DNA from: a virus
IMG/VR virus record: IMGVR_UViG_3300032157_000029
Span: 1 to 40,079 of that record
DNA length: 40,079 nt
Direction: 5' to 3' (one strand)
Part shown: positions 22,500 through 29,574 of the stretch, piece by piece
Position numbering within the stretch: the stretch's first letter is position 1
Layout of the letters: the number at the start of each line of letters is the position of its first letter
Translations under genes and position numbers: made by a program
Notes under the pieces: model-generated
What the model saw: the letters and a program-made list of their open reading frames with translations, nothing else
Database searches by the model: none
What the model was told of the DNA's origin: nothing

Positions 22500-22978
22500 C
22501 TTCCACAAGTCTGTATGTGATGGGCGCCGAGGGCGGGCCGATGAAAATCGGGCTCGCAAAGATGCCAGAGCGGCGTTTGCGCTCAGTCCAGACCGGACAC
22601 GCACGGCCCGTGCGGTTGCTCGCTTCTTGGCCGGTCCCGCTGGACAAGGCTCGCGACATTGAGCTGCGAGCCCGTTGGCTGCTGCGTGAAAAGCGGGCGC
22701 ACGGGGAATGGTTCACAGTTGGCGCACGAGAGGCTACACAGGCCGCGAAGGCCGCCGTTGAGTCCAATGGCGAGGGAGAGAAGGCCAGGCCCGCCGTGGG
22801 ACGCATCAAGATCAACGACGAGCAAACCCCTGCCCGCTTTCCAGAAGGAACGCTGGCGCGAATTGACGCGGCCCTAGACGGCAAGGAAAAGCGTTCGGAC
22901 TTCATCCGCGAAGCGGTGGAGCGGGAGCTGGCTAGGCGAGCGAAGGTCAAACCCCGTCCTCCCACCGGCCTTGATTGA
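22490..22978 (+). CDS. GIY-YIG-like (MUG113/T5orf172-type) domain fused to a ribbon-helix-helix domain
   Basis: A 162-residue rightward gene in the middle of the leftward operon. Residues about 7-75 match the MUG113/T5orf172 branch of the GIY-YIG fold: LYVMGAEGGPMKIGLAKMPE, then RRLRSVQTGHARPVRLL and the closing R..GEWFTV. Residues about 112-152 (ARFPEGTLARIDAALDG, then RSDFIREAVERELARR) form a ribbon-helix-helix DNA-binding domain. The usual second Tyr of GIY-YIG nucleases is not obvious (Lys-Ile-Gly replaces it), so the nuclease may be inactive. Palindromes at its start suggest self-control. Its 3' end overlaps the convergent 112-aa gene by 32 bp. Confidence 0.75.
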   Translation: MISSSTSLYVMGAEGGPMKIGLAKMPERRLRSVQTGHARPVRLLASWPVPLDKARDIELRARWLLREKRAHGEWFTVGAREATQAAKAAVESNGEGEKARPAVGRIKINDEQTPARFPEGTLARIDAALDGKEKRSDFIREAVERELARRAKVKPRPPTGLD

Positions 22979-23285
22979 GCCACGTGGCTAGGTGCGGGAT
23001 GAACTTCCCATCGTCCTTCATGCGGAACGTGCGCTTATCGATCTGCGAGCTGACGTATGCCTTCACGCCCGCAAGGATCGCCTCGGGTGTCGCCTCTAGT
23101 TCGAGGTCCACATATTGCCCGCTGTCCTTGTCGAGTGTGCGGGTGCGGAACCCACCCTTGAGGATCGCTTCGTACTTGGCGCGGGCGAGCGGCTTCTTGG
23201 CCTTGTTGGGCCAGAGCTTCCAGACTTCCTCGAACCGGCTCGGCTCCGGCGTAGCGTCGGGGAATAGGCGTTGCACGTTATTCAT
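22947..23285 (-). CDS. DnaT-like/replisome loader-like protein
   Basis: A 112-residue protein. The N-terminal FEEVWKLWPNKAKKPLARAKYEAIL and the C-terminal KFIPHLATWLNQGRWED are the two hallmarks of the C-terminal domain of phage replication proteins of the O/DnaT type (a Trp-Pro-x-Lys segment and a Pro-His-x-x-Thr-Trp-Leu-Asn element). In full-size proteins an N-terminal winged helix precedes this; here it is missing, but a separate winged-helix protein is encoded directly upstream. It may recruit the host helicase. It is the only replication-type gene seen. Confidence 0.7.
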   Translation of the reverse strand: MNNVQRLFPDATPEPSRFEEVWKLWPNKAKKPLARAKYEAILKGGFRTRTLDKDSGQYVDLELEATPEAILAGVKAYVSSQIDKRTFRMKDDGKFIPHLATWLNQGRWEDGV

Positions 23286-23638
23286 GCCGCCACCTGCTGC
23301 GCAAAGAGCGCTTTTGACGCCGGAGGCATCCTGTAGCCACGCCTAAATATCGTCTCGATCTTGACGCCGGACTTCGCCAGCTTCTTGCGTAGATGGTAGA
23401 CGTACACGGACAGGAGGTTGCCGCTCCGGGTATCCCCCTCATGGATAATGGCTTCCATCGCGTCTATCGTGACGACCTCGCGCGCTAGAAACAGTTGAAG
23501 AATGGCGCTCTCGTGCCTCGTCAGGTAGGGCACCCAATCTGGAAGCGGCGATGCCTGGGCGGCGATGGAACGCAACTGGCGCACAGTCTCTTCCAGCTCT
23601 TCGACACGCGCTCGCAGGCGCTCGTTCTCACTTTCCAC
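23282..23638 (-). CDS. OmpR-type winged-helix protein with N-terminal coiled coil
   Basis: A 118-residue protein. Residues 1-25 form a short coiled coil rich in Glu, Arg and Leu. Residues about 35-108 match the DNA-binding half of OmpR-class response regulators: ESAILQLFLAREVVTIDAM, then LLSVYVYHLRKKLAKSGVKI and ETIFRRGYRM. No receiver domain is present, so no phosphorylation is expected and the coil may provide dimerisation. It is coupled to the DnaT-like gene (ATGA), so it may serve as a transcription factor or as the DNA-binding part of a split replication initiator. Confidence 0.75.
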   Translation of the reverse strand: MESENERLRARVEELEETVRQLRSIAAQASPLPDWVPYLTRHESAILQLFLAREVVTIDAMEAIIHEGDTRSGNLLSVYVYHLRKKLAKSGVKIETIFRRGYRMPPASKALFAQQVAA

Positions 23639-23918
23639 GCCGCGCCTCCTCTGCGTTCAATTCAAGCTGGCGACGGGCCCCAGCGGCGGCGCGGCGGGCT
23701 ATCTGCCGGCGCATCTCTTCCGGGTTATCGTCGCGTTCCCACGGCGACACAGCGCGAGCGGCGGACAGGTCGAGCGACACGCCGTGCCGAATGAGAATGT
23801 CCCGCACTTCCGTGATAAGAAGATGGGTCCGCTTGGCGATGTTGAAGTCTGAAACACCGTCCCGATAAAGCGCGGGCACCAATACCTCGTAGTCAGTGCG
23901 CGAAACCCGAACGCTCAT
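23628..23918 (-). CDS. Small HTH-like protein
   Basis: A 96-residue protein from ATG 23918, coupled to the nuclease stop as ATGA. Residues about 20-46 (GVSDFNIAKRTHLLITEVRD) resemble a helix-turn-helix. The C-terminal half is Arg- and Ala-rich and helical. The role may be regulatory. The end overlaps the winged-helix gene by 11 bp. Confidence 0.6.
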   Translation of the reverse strand: MSVRVSRTDYEVLVPALYRDGVSDFNIAKRTHLLITEVRDILIRHGVSLDLSAARAVSPWERDDNPEEMRRQIARRAAAGARRQLELNAEEARRGK

Positions 23919-24238
23919 TTGCCCCTCCGCACTACGTTCCACTGCTCAAGAATTGCGATAGGCTCGTCCCTGCCCCGCGTGATAGCGTGAGGAATACCGA
24001 GCAGGATGCAGCGCTCTTTGAATGCCGCCTGCGCCTCGCTTATGCGGCCCTTGTCCGTTTTGAGTTCGATGAAGCCGACGCCGATCGACGGACAAAGCAC
24101 CATCAAATCCGGCAGGCCCTTGGTGAGCCCGTGCTGCCCCATCGCCCCCATATTGGGCAGTGTCGCTACCAGCGTGTTCGGCAAGCCGCAGGAGCGCCAG
24201 TGGGCTATGACTGCGGAGTGAATGGCGGACTCGTTCAT
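23915..24238 (-). CDS. VRR-NUC-type nuclease
   Basis: A 107-residue protein with the complete minimal VRR-NUC fold of the PD-(D/E)xK group: LPDLMVL near 43 (metal-binding Asp), GFIELKTDKGRISEAQ near 55 (Glu-x-Lys) and a Gln/Phe helix after it. N-terminal Glu in the first helix is also conserved in the family. In phages such proteins are thought to be structure-specific nucleases, for example on branched DNA. It lies between an HNH gene and an HTH gene, coupled on both sides. Confidence 0.85.
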   Translation of the reverse strand: MNESAIHSAVIAHWRSCGLPNTLVATLPNMGAMGQHGLTKGLPDLMVLCPSIGVGFIELKTDKGRISEAQAAFKERCILLGIPHAITRGRDEPIAILEQWNVVRRGK

Positions 24239-24591
24239 GCTGCCGCCGTTACGAGGCGAAGCGCTTCGTAGCCATTGGGCAGGTCAACGATAGCGTCCGC
24301 CGCTACGCCCATTTGCATAAGCCGCTGGGCCAGCCGCGCGACCGCTTCAGGACCAAGGTTGCGAGCCCAGTAGATCGGGTCCATGTCGCCCTTGGCATTG
24401 TTGCAGGCGTAGCAGCACTCAATCTGGTTGAGGCTGTAAAACTTCCACGGCAGGCGACGCCCGAAGCGCCGCATCGCGGCCTGCGGAATGATATGGTCTA
24501 TCGTCTCTCGGTCAGCGGGTGAGTCCTTGAACCACAGTGCGCGTTGCGCGATCCTGCGAAGCGGACGGTCGCAGTAGAAGCAAGTCGTCAC
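24235..24591 (-). CDS. HNH endonuclease
   Basis: A 118-residue protein. The motif runs CFYCDRPL (4-11), TIDHIIP near 30 (the first His of HNH with preceding Asp), Asn near 55 and CCYACNNAKGDM (about 59-70). Two Cys-x2-Cys pairs would bind a structural zinc. The C-terminal 40 residues are helical. It may act as a nicking enzyme in recombination or as a mobile nuclease. Confidence 0.8.
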   Translation of the reverse strand: MTTCFYCDRPLRRIAQRALWFKDSPADRETIDHIIPQAAMRRFGRRLPWKFYSLNQIECCYACNNAKGDMDPIYWARNLGPEAVARLAQRLMQMGVAADAIVDLPNGYEALRLVTAAA

Positions 24592-24770
24592 CCCCGCCCC
24601 CCGAGTTCACGTTGAAGCTTTGCTGTCGCAGCCCGAGCAATGGCAGCCTGTGCCTTACGGTTCGTGTGGACGTTGCGTATGCCGTTGGCGCGTAGATACC
24701 GCCGCTCTGCCGTGGTGGCCCGCTGCTTGTCGGCGTCTGAGATGACGCGAGCGTCTGTGCGTTGGGTCAT
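24588..24770 (-). CDS. Small basic protein, unknown function
   Basis: A 60-residue protein starting at ATG 24770, overlapping the methyltransferase stop as ATGA. It is very rich in Arg, Ala and Thr (RATTAERRYLRANGIRNVHT) and helical. It may bind nucleic acid. A longer frame up to 25010 is a shadow of the methyltransferase. Confidence 0.55.
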   Translation of the reverse strand: MTQRTDARVISDADKQRATTAERRYLRANGIRNVHTNRKAQAAIARAATAKLQRELGGRG

Positions 24771-25558
24771 GCTGCCAACTCCGGCTGCGCGTAAGCGGCC
24801 TCGATACGTGCGCAAGCCATGTCGAAATAGCGCGGGTCGATCTCGATCCCGACAAACGGGCGTCCTGCGCGAACGGCGGCAACGCCGGTAGTCCCCGATC
24901 CCATGAAAGGATCGCAGACCAACCCGCCGGCGGTTGCCTCTATGGCCTTTGCTGGCAGCGCAAGTGGGAATGGCGCCGGATGCTCGCTTCGCTCTGGGGT
25001 CATCTCCCACACGTCACCAAGCCCGCTCACGCCCTTGCTTTTCAGGCGGAAGGTGGGCTTCGCTAGAAGCATGATCCATTCATGCGTTGGAACGAAAGCG
25101 GCGGGGTTGTAGTTCATGCCACCAGGCCGCTTCCACACTACAATCTGGCGAAGCTCCGCCACCTCGGGCAAAAGCTCCTGCGGCGTCCACAGACGAGTGC
25201 CGACGACACGCGGCTTATGGTTTAAGAAAATCGCGCCTTCATCTGTGAGCGCCTCCCAAAATAGTTCGATCACCGCGCGCTGCCATGCTACATATGCGGG
25301 CCAGTCCATGTCGTCAGAGTGAGCAGTGTATGAGACGCCGCCATCGCCGCTTTGGGCCCCGCCGCGCCACTTTCCCCTCCCACCCGAGCCGCTAGCGGAC
25401 TTCGGCCGCCAATGCCCAAGGTGGGGCCACGGAGCCGCACCCAAGTTGTAGGGCGGGCTGGTAACCCCAAGTGATACCCTGCCGGCGAGCCGCGGTAGCT
25501 CCTCGACGCAATCGCCAAGGATCAGTGTCGCTTCGCCAAGATGAACTATTTGCCCCAT
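24767..25558 (-). CDS. DNA methyltransferase (N4-cytosine/N6-adenine, beta-class order)
   Basis: A 263-residue protein. The catalytic motif TSPPYN is at 33-38 and the SAM-binding motif DPFMGSGTTG near 217-226, so the catalytic motif precedes the SAM motif. TSPPY is frequent among N4-cytosine methyltransferases, but N6-adenine is also possible. Between them, about 45-80, is a Gly-rich insertion. No restriction partner is encoded nearby, so the enzyme is probably solitary and could protect phage DNA from host restriction or alter regulation. Confidence 0.85.
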   Translation of the reverse strand: MGQIVHLGEATLILGDCVEELPRLAGRVSLGVTSPPYNLGAAPWPHLGHWRPKSASGSGGRGKWRGGAQSGDGGVSYTAHSDDMDWPAYVAWQRAVIELFWEALTDEGAIFLNHKPRVVGTRLWTPQELLPEVAELRQIVVWKRPGGMNYNPAAFVPTHEWIMLLAKPTFRLKSKGVSGLGDVWEMTPERSEHPAPFPLALPAKAIEATAGGLVCDPFMGSGTTGVAAVRAGRPFVGIEIDPRYFDMACARIEAAYAQPELAA

Positions 25559-25578
25559 GTTCCCCTGCCCCTGAATGG

Positions 25579-25836
25579 TTAGGACTTGGACGACTGACTG
25601 ACGCTGGTTTTTAGAAAGCCGCCGAGGAAGCCCATCGCAGCGCCGACATGCCAGAGCGGGAGCCCGTCAATGTTGACGCCAAGCCGCCCCATGAAGCCGA
25701 CGATAAGCGGCTCGAAGCCAACCACCGTCAGCACCCAGCCTGAGAACGCGCCGCCCAATACGCCGAGAATTGGTGCTGCGAAAAACACTGCCCCGAACAA
25801 GAGCAGCCCGAGTGCAAAAGTCGCCAACTTGTCCAT
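25579..25836 (-). CDS. Small two-pass membrane protein
   Basis: An 85-residue hydrophobic protein with segments about 5-35 and 62-75 spanning the membrane, and a Ser- and Lys-rich C-terminus. No motif is present. It may alter the envelope early in infection or prevent superinfection. An 85-bp gap upstream contains an imperfect GGCGGT/ACCGCC stem. Confidence 0.55.
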   Translation of the reverse strand: MDKLATFALGLLLFGAVFFAAPILGVLGGAFSGWVLTVVGFEPLIVGFMGRLGVNIDGLPLWHVGAAMGFLGGFLKTSVSQSSKS

Positions 25837-25921
25837 CTATCGTCCCCTATGGTCTATCGCGGGCTATGCCGCTGTGAGAGTTAGGCGGTGGGCGCGCGAT
25901 GCGTCCTACCGCCGAGGCGTG

Positions 25922-26230
25922 TCAGGGAAGCTGGCGCTCGATGCGTTCGATCATCTCGATGCCGTAGTCGGCCTTTGCCGCGATGTCCCCGGCCCGCGAC
26001 AGCGTGACGCCGAGCAGGCCGTTCGGGACGCCGGCAAGCGCGGTGGCAGGGCCCTCTGGCGGTGGTGTGCCAACCAGTCGATCCGCGAGGCTGCCGAGGC
26101 GGTTGAGCAACACGCCGACGCGTTCATCCGCATACTGGACGGAGTCCGCAAAGTTCGGATTCGAGGGCGGGGTAGCGTGTCCCGCCGCACCCGCATATTG
26201 TTTGGCCGCGTAGCCCGGTCCTTCGATCAT
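25922..26230 (-). CDS. Small protein, unknown function
   Basis: A 102-residue protein. The middle (about 32-53) is a helix (SVQYADERVGVLLNRLGSLA) and the C-terminus another (AKADYGIEMIERIERQL). The linker is Gly- and Pro-rich. No family recognised; possibly a dimer-forming helical hairpin. Confidence 0.55.
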   Translation of the reverse strand: MIEGPGYAAKQYAGAAGHATPPSNPNFADSVQYADERVGVLLNRLGSLADRLVGTPPPEGPATALAGVPNGLLGVTLSRAGDIAAKADYGIEMIERIERQLP

Positions 26231-26273
26231 AGGTCAGTCCTTTCGAGGTTGAGGCGGATGATCCGCCGGGGAA

Positions 26274-26666
26274 TTACGCGGCCTTGGCCGTTGGCAGAGG
26301 AGCCGCGCTGTGCGCCGTCACCCATGCCAGCCACTGTTCGGGCGGTACGACAGAGCGGATGAACGCGAGCAGCCCTGCCTCACGGCGTTGTTCGTTGAGA
26401 GTGCCGCGCTTGTTCTGGACGATGTTGAGCGCCGCCTTCTTGTAGCGGAGCGCTGACTTGGCTCGCGCCACCCATTCGCCCCGCTGCTCAGCGAGCGGCT
26501 TGAAGCCTTCTGCGTCGATCTGGTACTCAATGCCAGCGATAGCGCCGACGAGGTAGTTGTGAGCATCCTCGCAGTCTTGCAGCGTCGCCACTTCGCTGAC
26601 CGACCACCCCTCGGTGATCTCCAGATCGGGGATTTCAATGTCGGCAAACGGGTCAATGGTCATCAC
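26274..26666 (-). CDS. Early-left protein, unknown function
   Basis: A 130-residue helical protein. It can start at GTG 26666 (GTGA overlap) or ATG 26663 (TGATG overlap); both couple it to the upstream gene. Residues about 20-85 form long helices with QDCEDAHNYLVGAIAGIEYQ and Glu-Trp-Val-Ala-Arg-Ala; the C-terminal half contains Pro-Pro-Glu-Gln-Trp. I know related small proteins from early regions of phages infecting alphaproteobacteria, but not a function. Confidence 0.6.
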   Translation of the reverse strand: MMTIDPFADIEIPDLEITEGWSVSEVATLQDCEDAHNYLVGAIAGIEYQIDAEGFKPLAEQRGEWVARAKSALRYKKAALNIVQNKRGTLNEQRREAGLLAFIRSVVPPEQWLAWVTAHSAAPLPTAKAA

Positions 26667-27004
26667 GCAGCCCTCTCTTTCTTCGCTTTAATTTTCGCCA
26701 CCAGAGCCTCAAGCTCTGCCGCAATATCGCTATCCAGATCATCGTCTGCCGCCGCGTCCGTTTTGATCTCGTGGAGCAAGTTCTGAGCCTGCCCCTGACA
26801 CATATCGAGGTAGGCCGCGTTGATCCGCGCCAGCATCGAACCCTCGACTGTCTTCGCTTTGCCCTTGCGCAAATGCCAAAGGGTCCAGAACGGTAGGCCG
26901 TATCTGGCTTCCAGCCGCTGCATTGCGTTGTCCAGATCGCCCCAGCCGCGACTCTCGCGCTGGACCATCTTGCGGACTTTGGCCGTCGCTACATCTACAC
27001 TCAT
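26663..27004 (-). CDS. Early-left protein, unknown function
   Basis: A 113-residue protein from ATG 27004; ATG 27037 would add 11 residues. The N-terminal half has VRKMVQRESRGWGDLDNAM and an Arg-Tyr-Gly-Leu-Pro element; the second half is an acidic coiled-coil-like helix ending in Lys-Ala-Lys-Lys-Glu-Arg-Ala-Ala. The basic first part may contact DNA. It is coupled to the next gene. Confidence 0.6.
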   Translation of the reverse strand: MSVDVATAKVRKMVQRESRGWGDLDNAMQRLEARYGLPFWTLWHLRKGKAKTVEGSMLARINAAYLDMCQGQAQNLLHEIKTDAAADDDLDSDIAAELEALVAKIKAKKERAA

Positions 27005-27558
27005 TCGGGGAAGCTCTTTCCTCGATTTAGGGAACATGGTTCTAGGTGCCTCTCGTTACGGTTGCTTATCGAAACCGGACAACGCGAAAGGCGTTCTACA
27101 TGGCGAAGTTTCGCAGCATCGGAGCTGTGGTAAGTGACGTGCTGCGTCATACGGAAGTGAAGCGCATGGCGTTGGCGCGCCGCGCTGAAATTGAGGTGGT
27201 GGCTAGGGTGGATTGCTCGGTAAATGCGCCGCCCCAAGAGGTGGCCCCCGACCCGAGTTTGACGCCGCCGGGCAAACGGAGAGAAGACCCGGATAGCGCA
27301 TCCATCCATACGACTGCGCCCCGCCACCGTGAGGCTGGGGAGGTTGCCGGGGATGAAAAGGAATTGCGTTGGCTGGGCGCCGGCGTAATCGACGCCCAGC
27401 CGGGTATTCAGGTGCGTCAAGTCAAAGAGCCCACCGAGCCGAAGCCCCGTGTCCTGCGCGTCGTTACCGGCGGCAGAGATGGGCGTACCGCATTGCCCCA
27501 CGGGTTCCCCCGCCCGGCGGTGCGTCCATCTCTGATGCTGGTTGTGAGCGGGCGTCAC
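27001..27558 (-). CDS. Uncertain leftward frame, alternative to the rightward frame 27100-27564
   Basis: A 185-residue frame starting at GTG 27558, which overlaps the stop of the small membrane protein gene as GTGA, and ending with ATGA overlap to the 113-aa gene. This double coupling fits the style of the operon. The product is unusual: very rich in Arg and His and poor in acidic residues, with no domain. Only about 27% of its codons start with G, below what most real genes here show. Either this or the rightward frame may be real; I give it no function. Confidence 0.4.
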   Translation of the reverse strand: MTPAHNQHQRWTHRRAGEPVGQCGTPISAAGNDAQDTGLRLGGLFDLTHLNTRLGVDYAGAQPTQFLFIPGNLPSLTVAGRSRMDGCAIRVFSPFARRRQTRVGGHLLGRRIYRAIHPSHHLNFSAARQRHALHFRMTQHVTYHSSDAAKLRHVERLSRCPVSISNRNERHLEPCSLNRGKSFPE

Positions 27559-27564
27559 GGCTGA
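27100..27564 (+). CDS. Uncertain rightward frame, alternative to the leftward frame 27001-27558
   Basis: A 154-residue frame on the opposite strand to the operon, from ATG 27100 with AAAGG about 9 bases upstream. Its composition is balanced and about 40% of its codons begin with G, as in real genes. The first 35 residues (MAKFRSIGAVVSDVLRHTEV) look like a helical start; the rest is Pro- and Arg-rich. It overlaps the small leftward membrane gene by 10 bp. No family recognised. Confidence 0.4.
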   Translation: MAKFRSIGAVVSDVLRHTEVKRMALARRAEIEVVARVDCSVNAPPQEVAPDPSLTPPGKRREDPDSASIHTTAPRHREAGEVAGDEKELRWLGAGVIDAQPGIQVRQVKEPTEPKPRVLRVVTGGRDGRTALPHGFPRPAVRPSLMLVVSGRHG

Positions 27565-27698
27565 TCGCCCTCAGTGTCGTCACCGCGCGTCATCGCCCAT
27601 GCAATGAGGCCCGCAAGCGCAAGCAGTGCGAGGCCAACAAGCCCAATGCCGAGGGCAAGCGTGTAAACCGATGTGTCGATGAGCGGCTGCGGGTTCAT
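27555..27698 (-). CDS. Small single-pass membrane protein
   Basis: A 47-residue protein, ATG 27698 to TGA 27555. Residues about 12-37 form one clear membrane helix (LALGIGLVGLALLALAGLIA), followed by an acidic tail (DDTEGDQP). The start overlaps the upstream stop as ATGA. Too short for most gene finders, but the coupling and the clean membrane helix support it. Role unknown. Confidence 0.6.
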   Translation of the reverse strand: MNPQPLIDTSVYTLALGIGLVGLALLALAGLIAWAMTRGDDTEGDQP

Positions 27699-28081
27699 GC
27701 TGCCCTCGGCTCAAGCGGAAGGCGAACAAACCACTCGATAGGAACAAGGGCGTTCAGATGATTGTTGCCGTCGCCGATCCATGCCTTGCGGTCTTGCTGG
27801 ACAGCCATGCGGGCGAGACGCCTGACGTACTCAACGGGGACAACGAGCCAGCATTCTGGGAAAAACTCGATGGCATAGACGCCGGCGGTTGTGACCATGA
27901 CGCCGGACTCGACGGTGTCGCCGTTTCGCAGCGTCTGCGCGATTTCGATTGCAACATTGCCGGTGCGCGCCGCCTTCTTGTCACGCTTATGCTCCACTTT
28001 CGAACGGAGCATGACGTGGACGAAGGCATCCTCACGTGCCTTGCCCTCACGAAGGTCCATGTCAAATGTTTCGTAGGGCAC
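27695..28081 (-). CDS. Putative PD-(D/E)xK nuclease-like protein
   Basis: A 128-residue protein starting with GTG 28081, overlapping the upstream TAG by one base. It contains SKVEHKRDKKAARTGNVAIE (about 27-46): Glu-x-Lys-Arg-Asp followed by a Thr-Gly-Asn and a hydrophobic-Glu strand, then Glu-Ser-Gly and Thr-Thr-Ala-Gly. This series recalls a group of small phage and plasmid endonucleases with a VEVKRD...TGN...SG pattern. Catalysis is inferred. The substitution of His in Glu-His-Lys is a slight departure from that pattern. Confidence 0.55.
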   Translation of the reverse strand: MPYETFDMDLREGKAREDAFVHVMLRSKVEHKRDKKAARTGNVAIEIAQTLRNGDTVESGVMVTTAGVYAIEFFPECWLVVPVEYVRRLARMAVQQDRKAWIGDGNNHLNALVPIEWFVRLPLEPRAA

Positions 28082-29313
28082 TAGGCGACCTCGCTTTCGG
28101 TGTCAGCCTGGTTGCCCCAGACGGCCCAGCCCTCACGGGGGCGGCGAGCGAACAATTCGAGATATGGACCGGGAACAAGGCGCTCGATGCGAGCTGCTAC
28201 CTCGTCGGGCTTGCGACTGTGTTCCATGCGCGGCGACTGCACGACTTGATGCACGTCCGCATTGAGCCGGACGGGGTTGCCCTTCGTTGCGAGGATGCAG
28301 ATCTCCGCATTTGCGCGGGTCCAGTAGCCCATGCCGGTTGCAGGGCGCGACTCGTCTTGCGTCGTCTTTACCCAGACGAAAGCGACGGTCTTAAACTCAA
28401 ACCCCCACGCCTTGATGACTTCGAAAGCGTCGGGAAGCTGGGGCATGACGGCCCACATGAGCAGGGCACAATCATCGGCCGCCAGCCGCTCAATGGGCAA
28501 CGCCTTAATGTCGTCAAGCTCCATTGTCGGATAGTGGTTCTCAGCAGCGCGGTCAGTCCCTGCCCCGCTCCAGACTTTGTAAGCCCAAGGCGGATCGGCG
28601 TAGATGACGCCGTACTTGCGATCACTCTCCGGCACTTCTGCATTGCGGGCGGAAATGGCCTTGGCCTGCTCAACCTTTTCGGTGCGCTTCTTTTCAACGC
28701 GCTCGGCACGGATGGCCTTCGCCGCCAGCAGTATTTCCTTTTCGCCCTTTGCGACGACCTCGCGCTGTTCCTCTCGGGGAAGCGTGGCAACATCGGCGGC
28801 AGCCGACACGCTCACCTGCCCCGCCTCAACAGCGGCAACAAGCTCTGGCGCACCTTCGTCCTTGACGGTCTTCGCTGTTGCGACAGTGCGCGGCGACACG
28901 TTGAGCATCGTCGCGGCGGCTTCACGGGAAACATGCAAATTTGCATCTTTGCCGTGTTCGCCCTGCCGCAGGGTTTCGAGCTTCGCCGCCACCATGCCGC
29001 GCTGCGACTCGTTCAAATGCCGCCGCGAAAGGTTGAGCGAAACGACGAAGCCGAGCGGATCGTCGCCAAGATATTCGACAAAGGGATATTCAACGCCAGC
29101 AGCGCGAGCAGCCATGTAGCGGTTGCGGCCGTCAAGCAATTCGCCCTGATAGAAAACGATGGGCTCTCGAACGCCGTTCTGGCGCACGTCCGCTTCAAAG
29201 GCGGCAAGCGCGTCACCGTCCAGCATGGGGAACAGCTTGGCGTATTCGTGCCAGCGAACGCCTGCCTCGTTGAACTTCTGGTATTGGACTTCGCTGAGTT
29301 GGCCCCTGCTCAT
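28081..29313 (-). CDS. ParB-like domain fused to MT-A70 adenine methyltransferase
   Basis: A 410-residue protein. Residues about 20-130 match the ParB N-terminal fold (VREPIVFYQGELLDGRNRYM, then LSRRHLNESQRGMVAAKL). Residues about 130-190 continue with a helix-turn-helix as in ParB (EAAATMLNVSPRTVATAKTV). After a Lys- and Glu-rich link, residues about 230-400 form an MT-A70 methyltransferase with catalytic DPPW near 240 and a C-terminal Glu-Leu-Phe-Ala-Arg element. MT-A70 enzymes transfer methyl groups to adenine N6. The ParB part could target DNA. It is the second gene of the early-left operon and is coupled to the Cro-like gene. Confidence 0.85.
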   Translation of the reverse strand: MSRGQLSEVQYQKFNEAGVRWHEYAKLFPMLDGDALAAFEADVRQNGVREPIVFYQGELLDGRNRYMAARAAGVEYPFVEYLGDDPLGFVVSLNLSRRHLNESQRGMVAAKLETLRQGEHGKDANLHVSREAAATMLNVSPRTVATAKTVKDEGAPELVAAVEAGQVSVSAAADVATLPREEQREVVAKGEKEILLAAKAIRAERVEKKRTEKVEQAKAISARNAEVPESDRKYGVIYADPPWAYKVWSGAGTDRAAENHYPTMELDDIKALPIERLAADDCALLMWAVMPQLPDAFEVIKAWGFEFKTVAFVWVKTTQDESRPATGMGYWTRANAEICILATKGNPVRLNADVHQVVQSPRMEHSRKPDEVAARIERLVPGPYLELFARRPREGWAVWGNQADTESEVA

Positions 29314-29567
29314 GCTGCGCTTTGCGCCTCTGTGGTGGTGGGGGCTGAGGGTTCCTCAGTCATTGCGTCACGCAGGAATGCGTCTGCCGACAATTCGACG
29401 TTCTTTTCGCGGAGTGCCGTTATGATCTTCGCAACCGTTTCCAGCCGAGGCTGCGTCTGGGCATTTTCGATCCGCAGCACAGTCAGCCGGTCCTTCCCGA
29501 TCATGCGGGCAAGGGCCGTCTGCGAAAGGTTTGCTCGCTTTCGAGCGCCGGTAAGCGGGTGGGTCAT
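29310..29567 (-). CDS. Cro-like XRE repressor
   Basis: An 85-residue protein from ATG 29567. Residues about 5-55 are an XRE helix-turn-helix (ANLSQTALARMIGKDRLTVL, then Glu-Asn-Ala). The tail is Thr-, Glu- and Ala-rich. It is the first gene of the leftward operon. The -10 box of the promoter ends 7 bases before the ATG, so the transcript may begin at the start codon and be leaderless. It may bind the same operators as the divergently encoded repressor and decide lysis versus lysogeny. A longer frame from 29603 runs through the promoter and is rejected. Confidence 0.75.
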   Translation of the reverse strand: MTHPLTGARKRANLSQTALARMIGKDRLTVLRIENAQTQPRLETVAKIITALREKNVELSADAFLRDAMTEEPSAPTTTEAQSAA

Positions 29568-29574
29568 AAGCCAA

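Noticed and set aside
22135-22983. 282-aa leftward frame
   Set aside because: Its first two thirds are the complement of the GIY-YIG/RHH gene and are Ser/Arg-rich; only the part from ATG 22407 with a ribosome site is kept.
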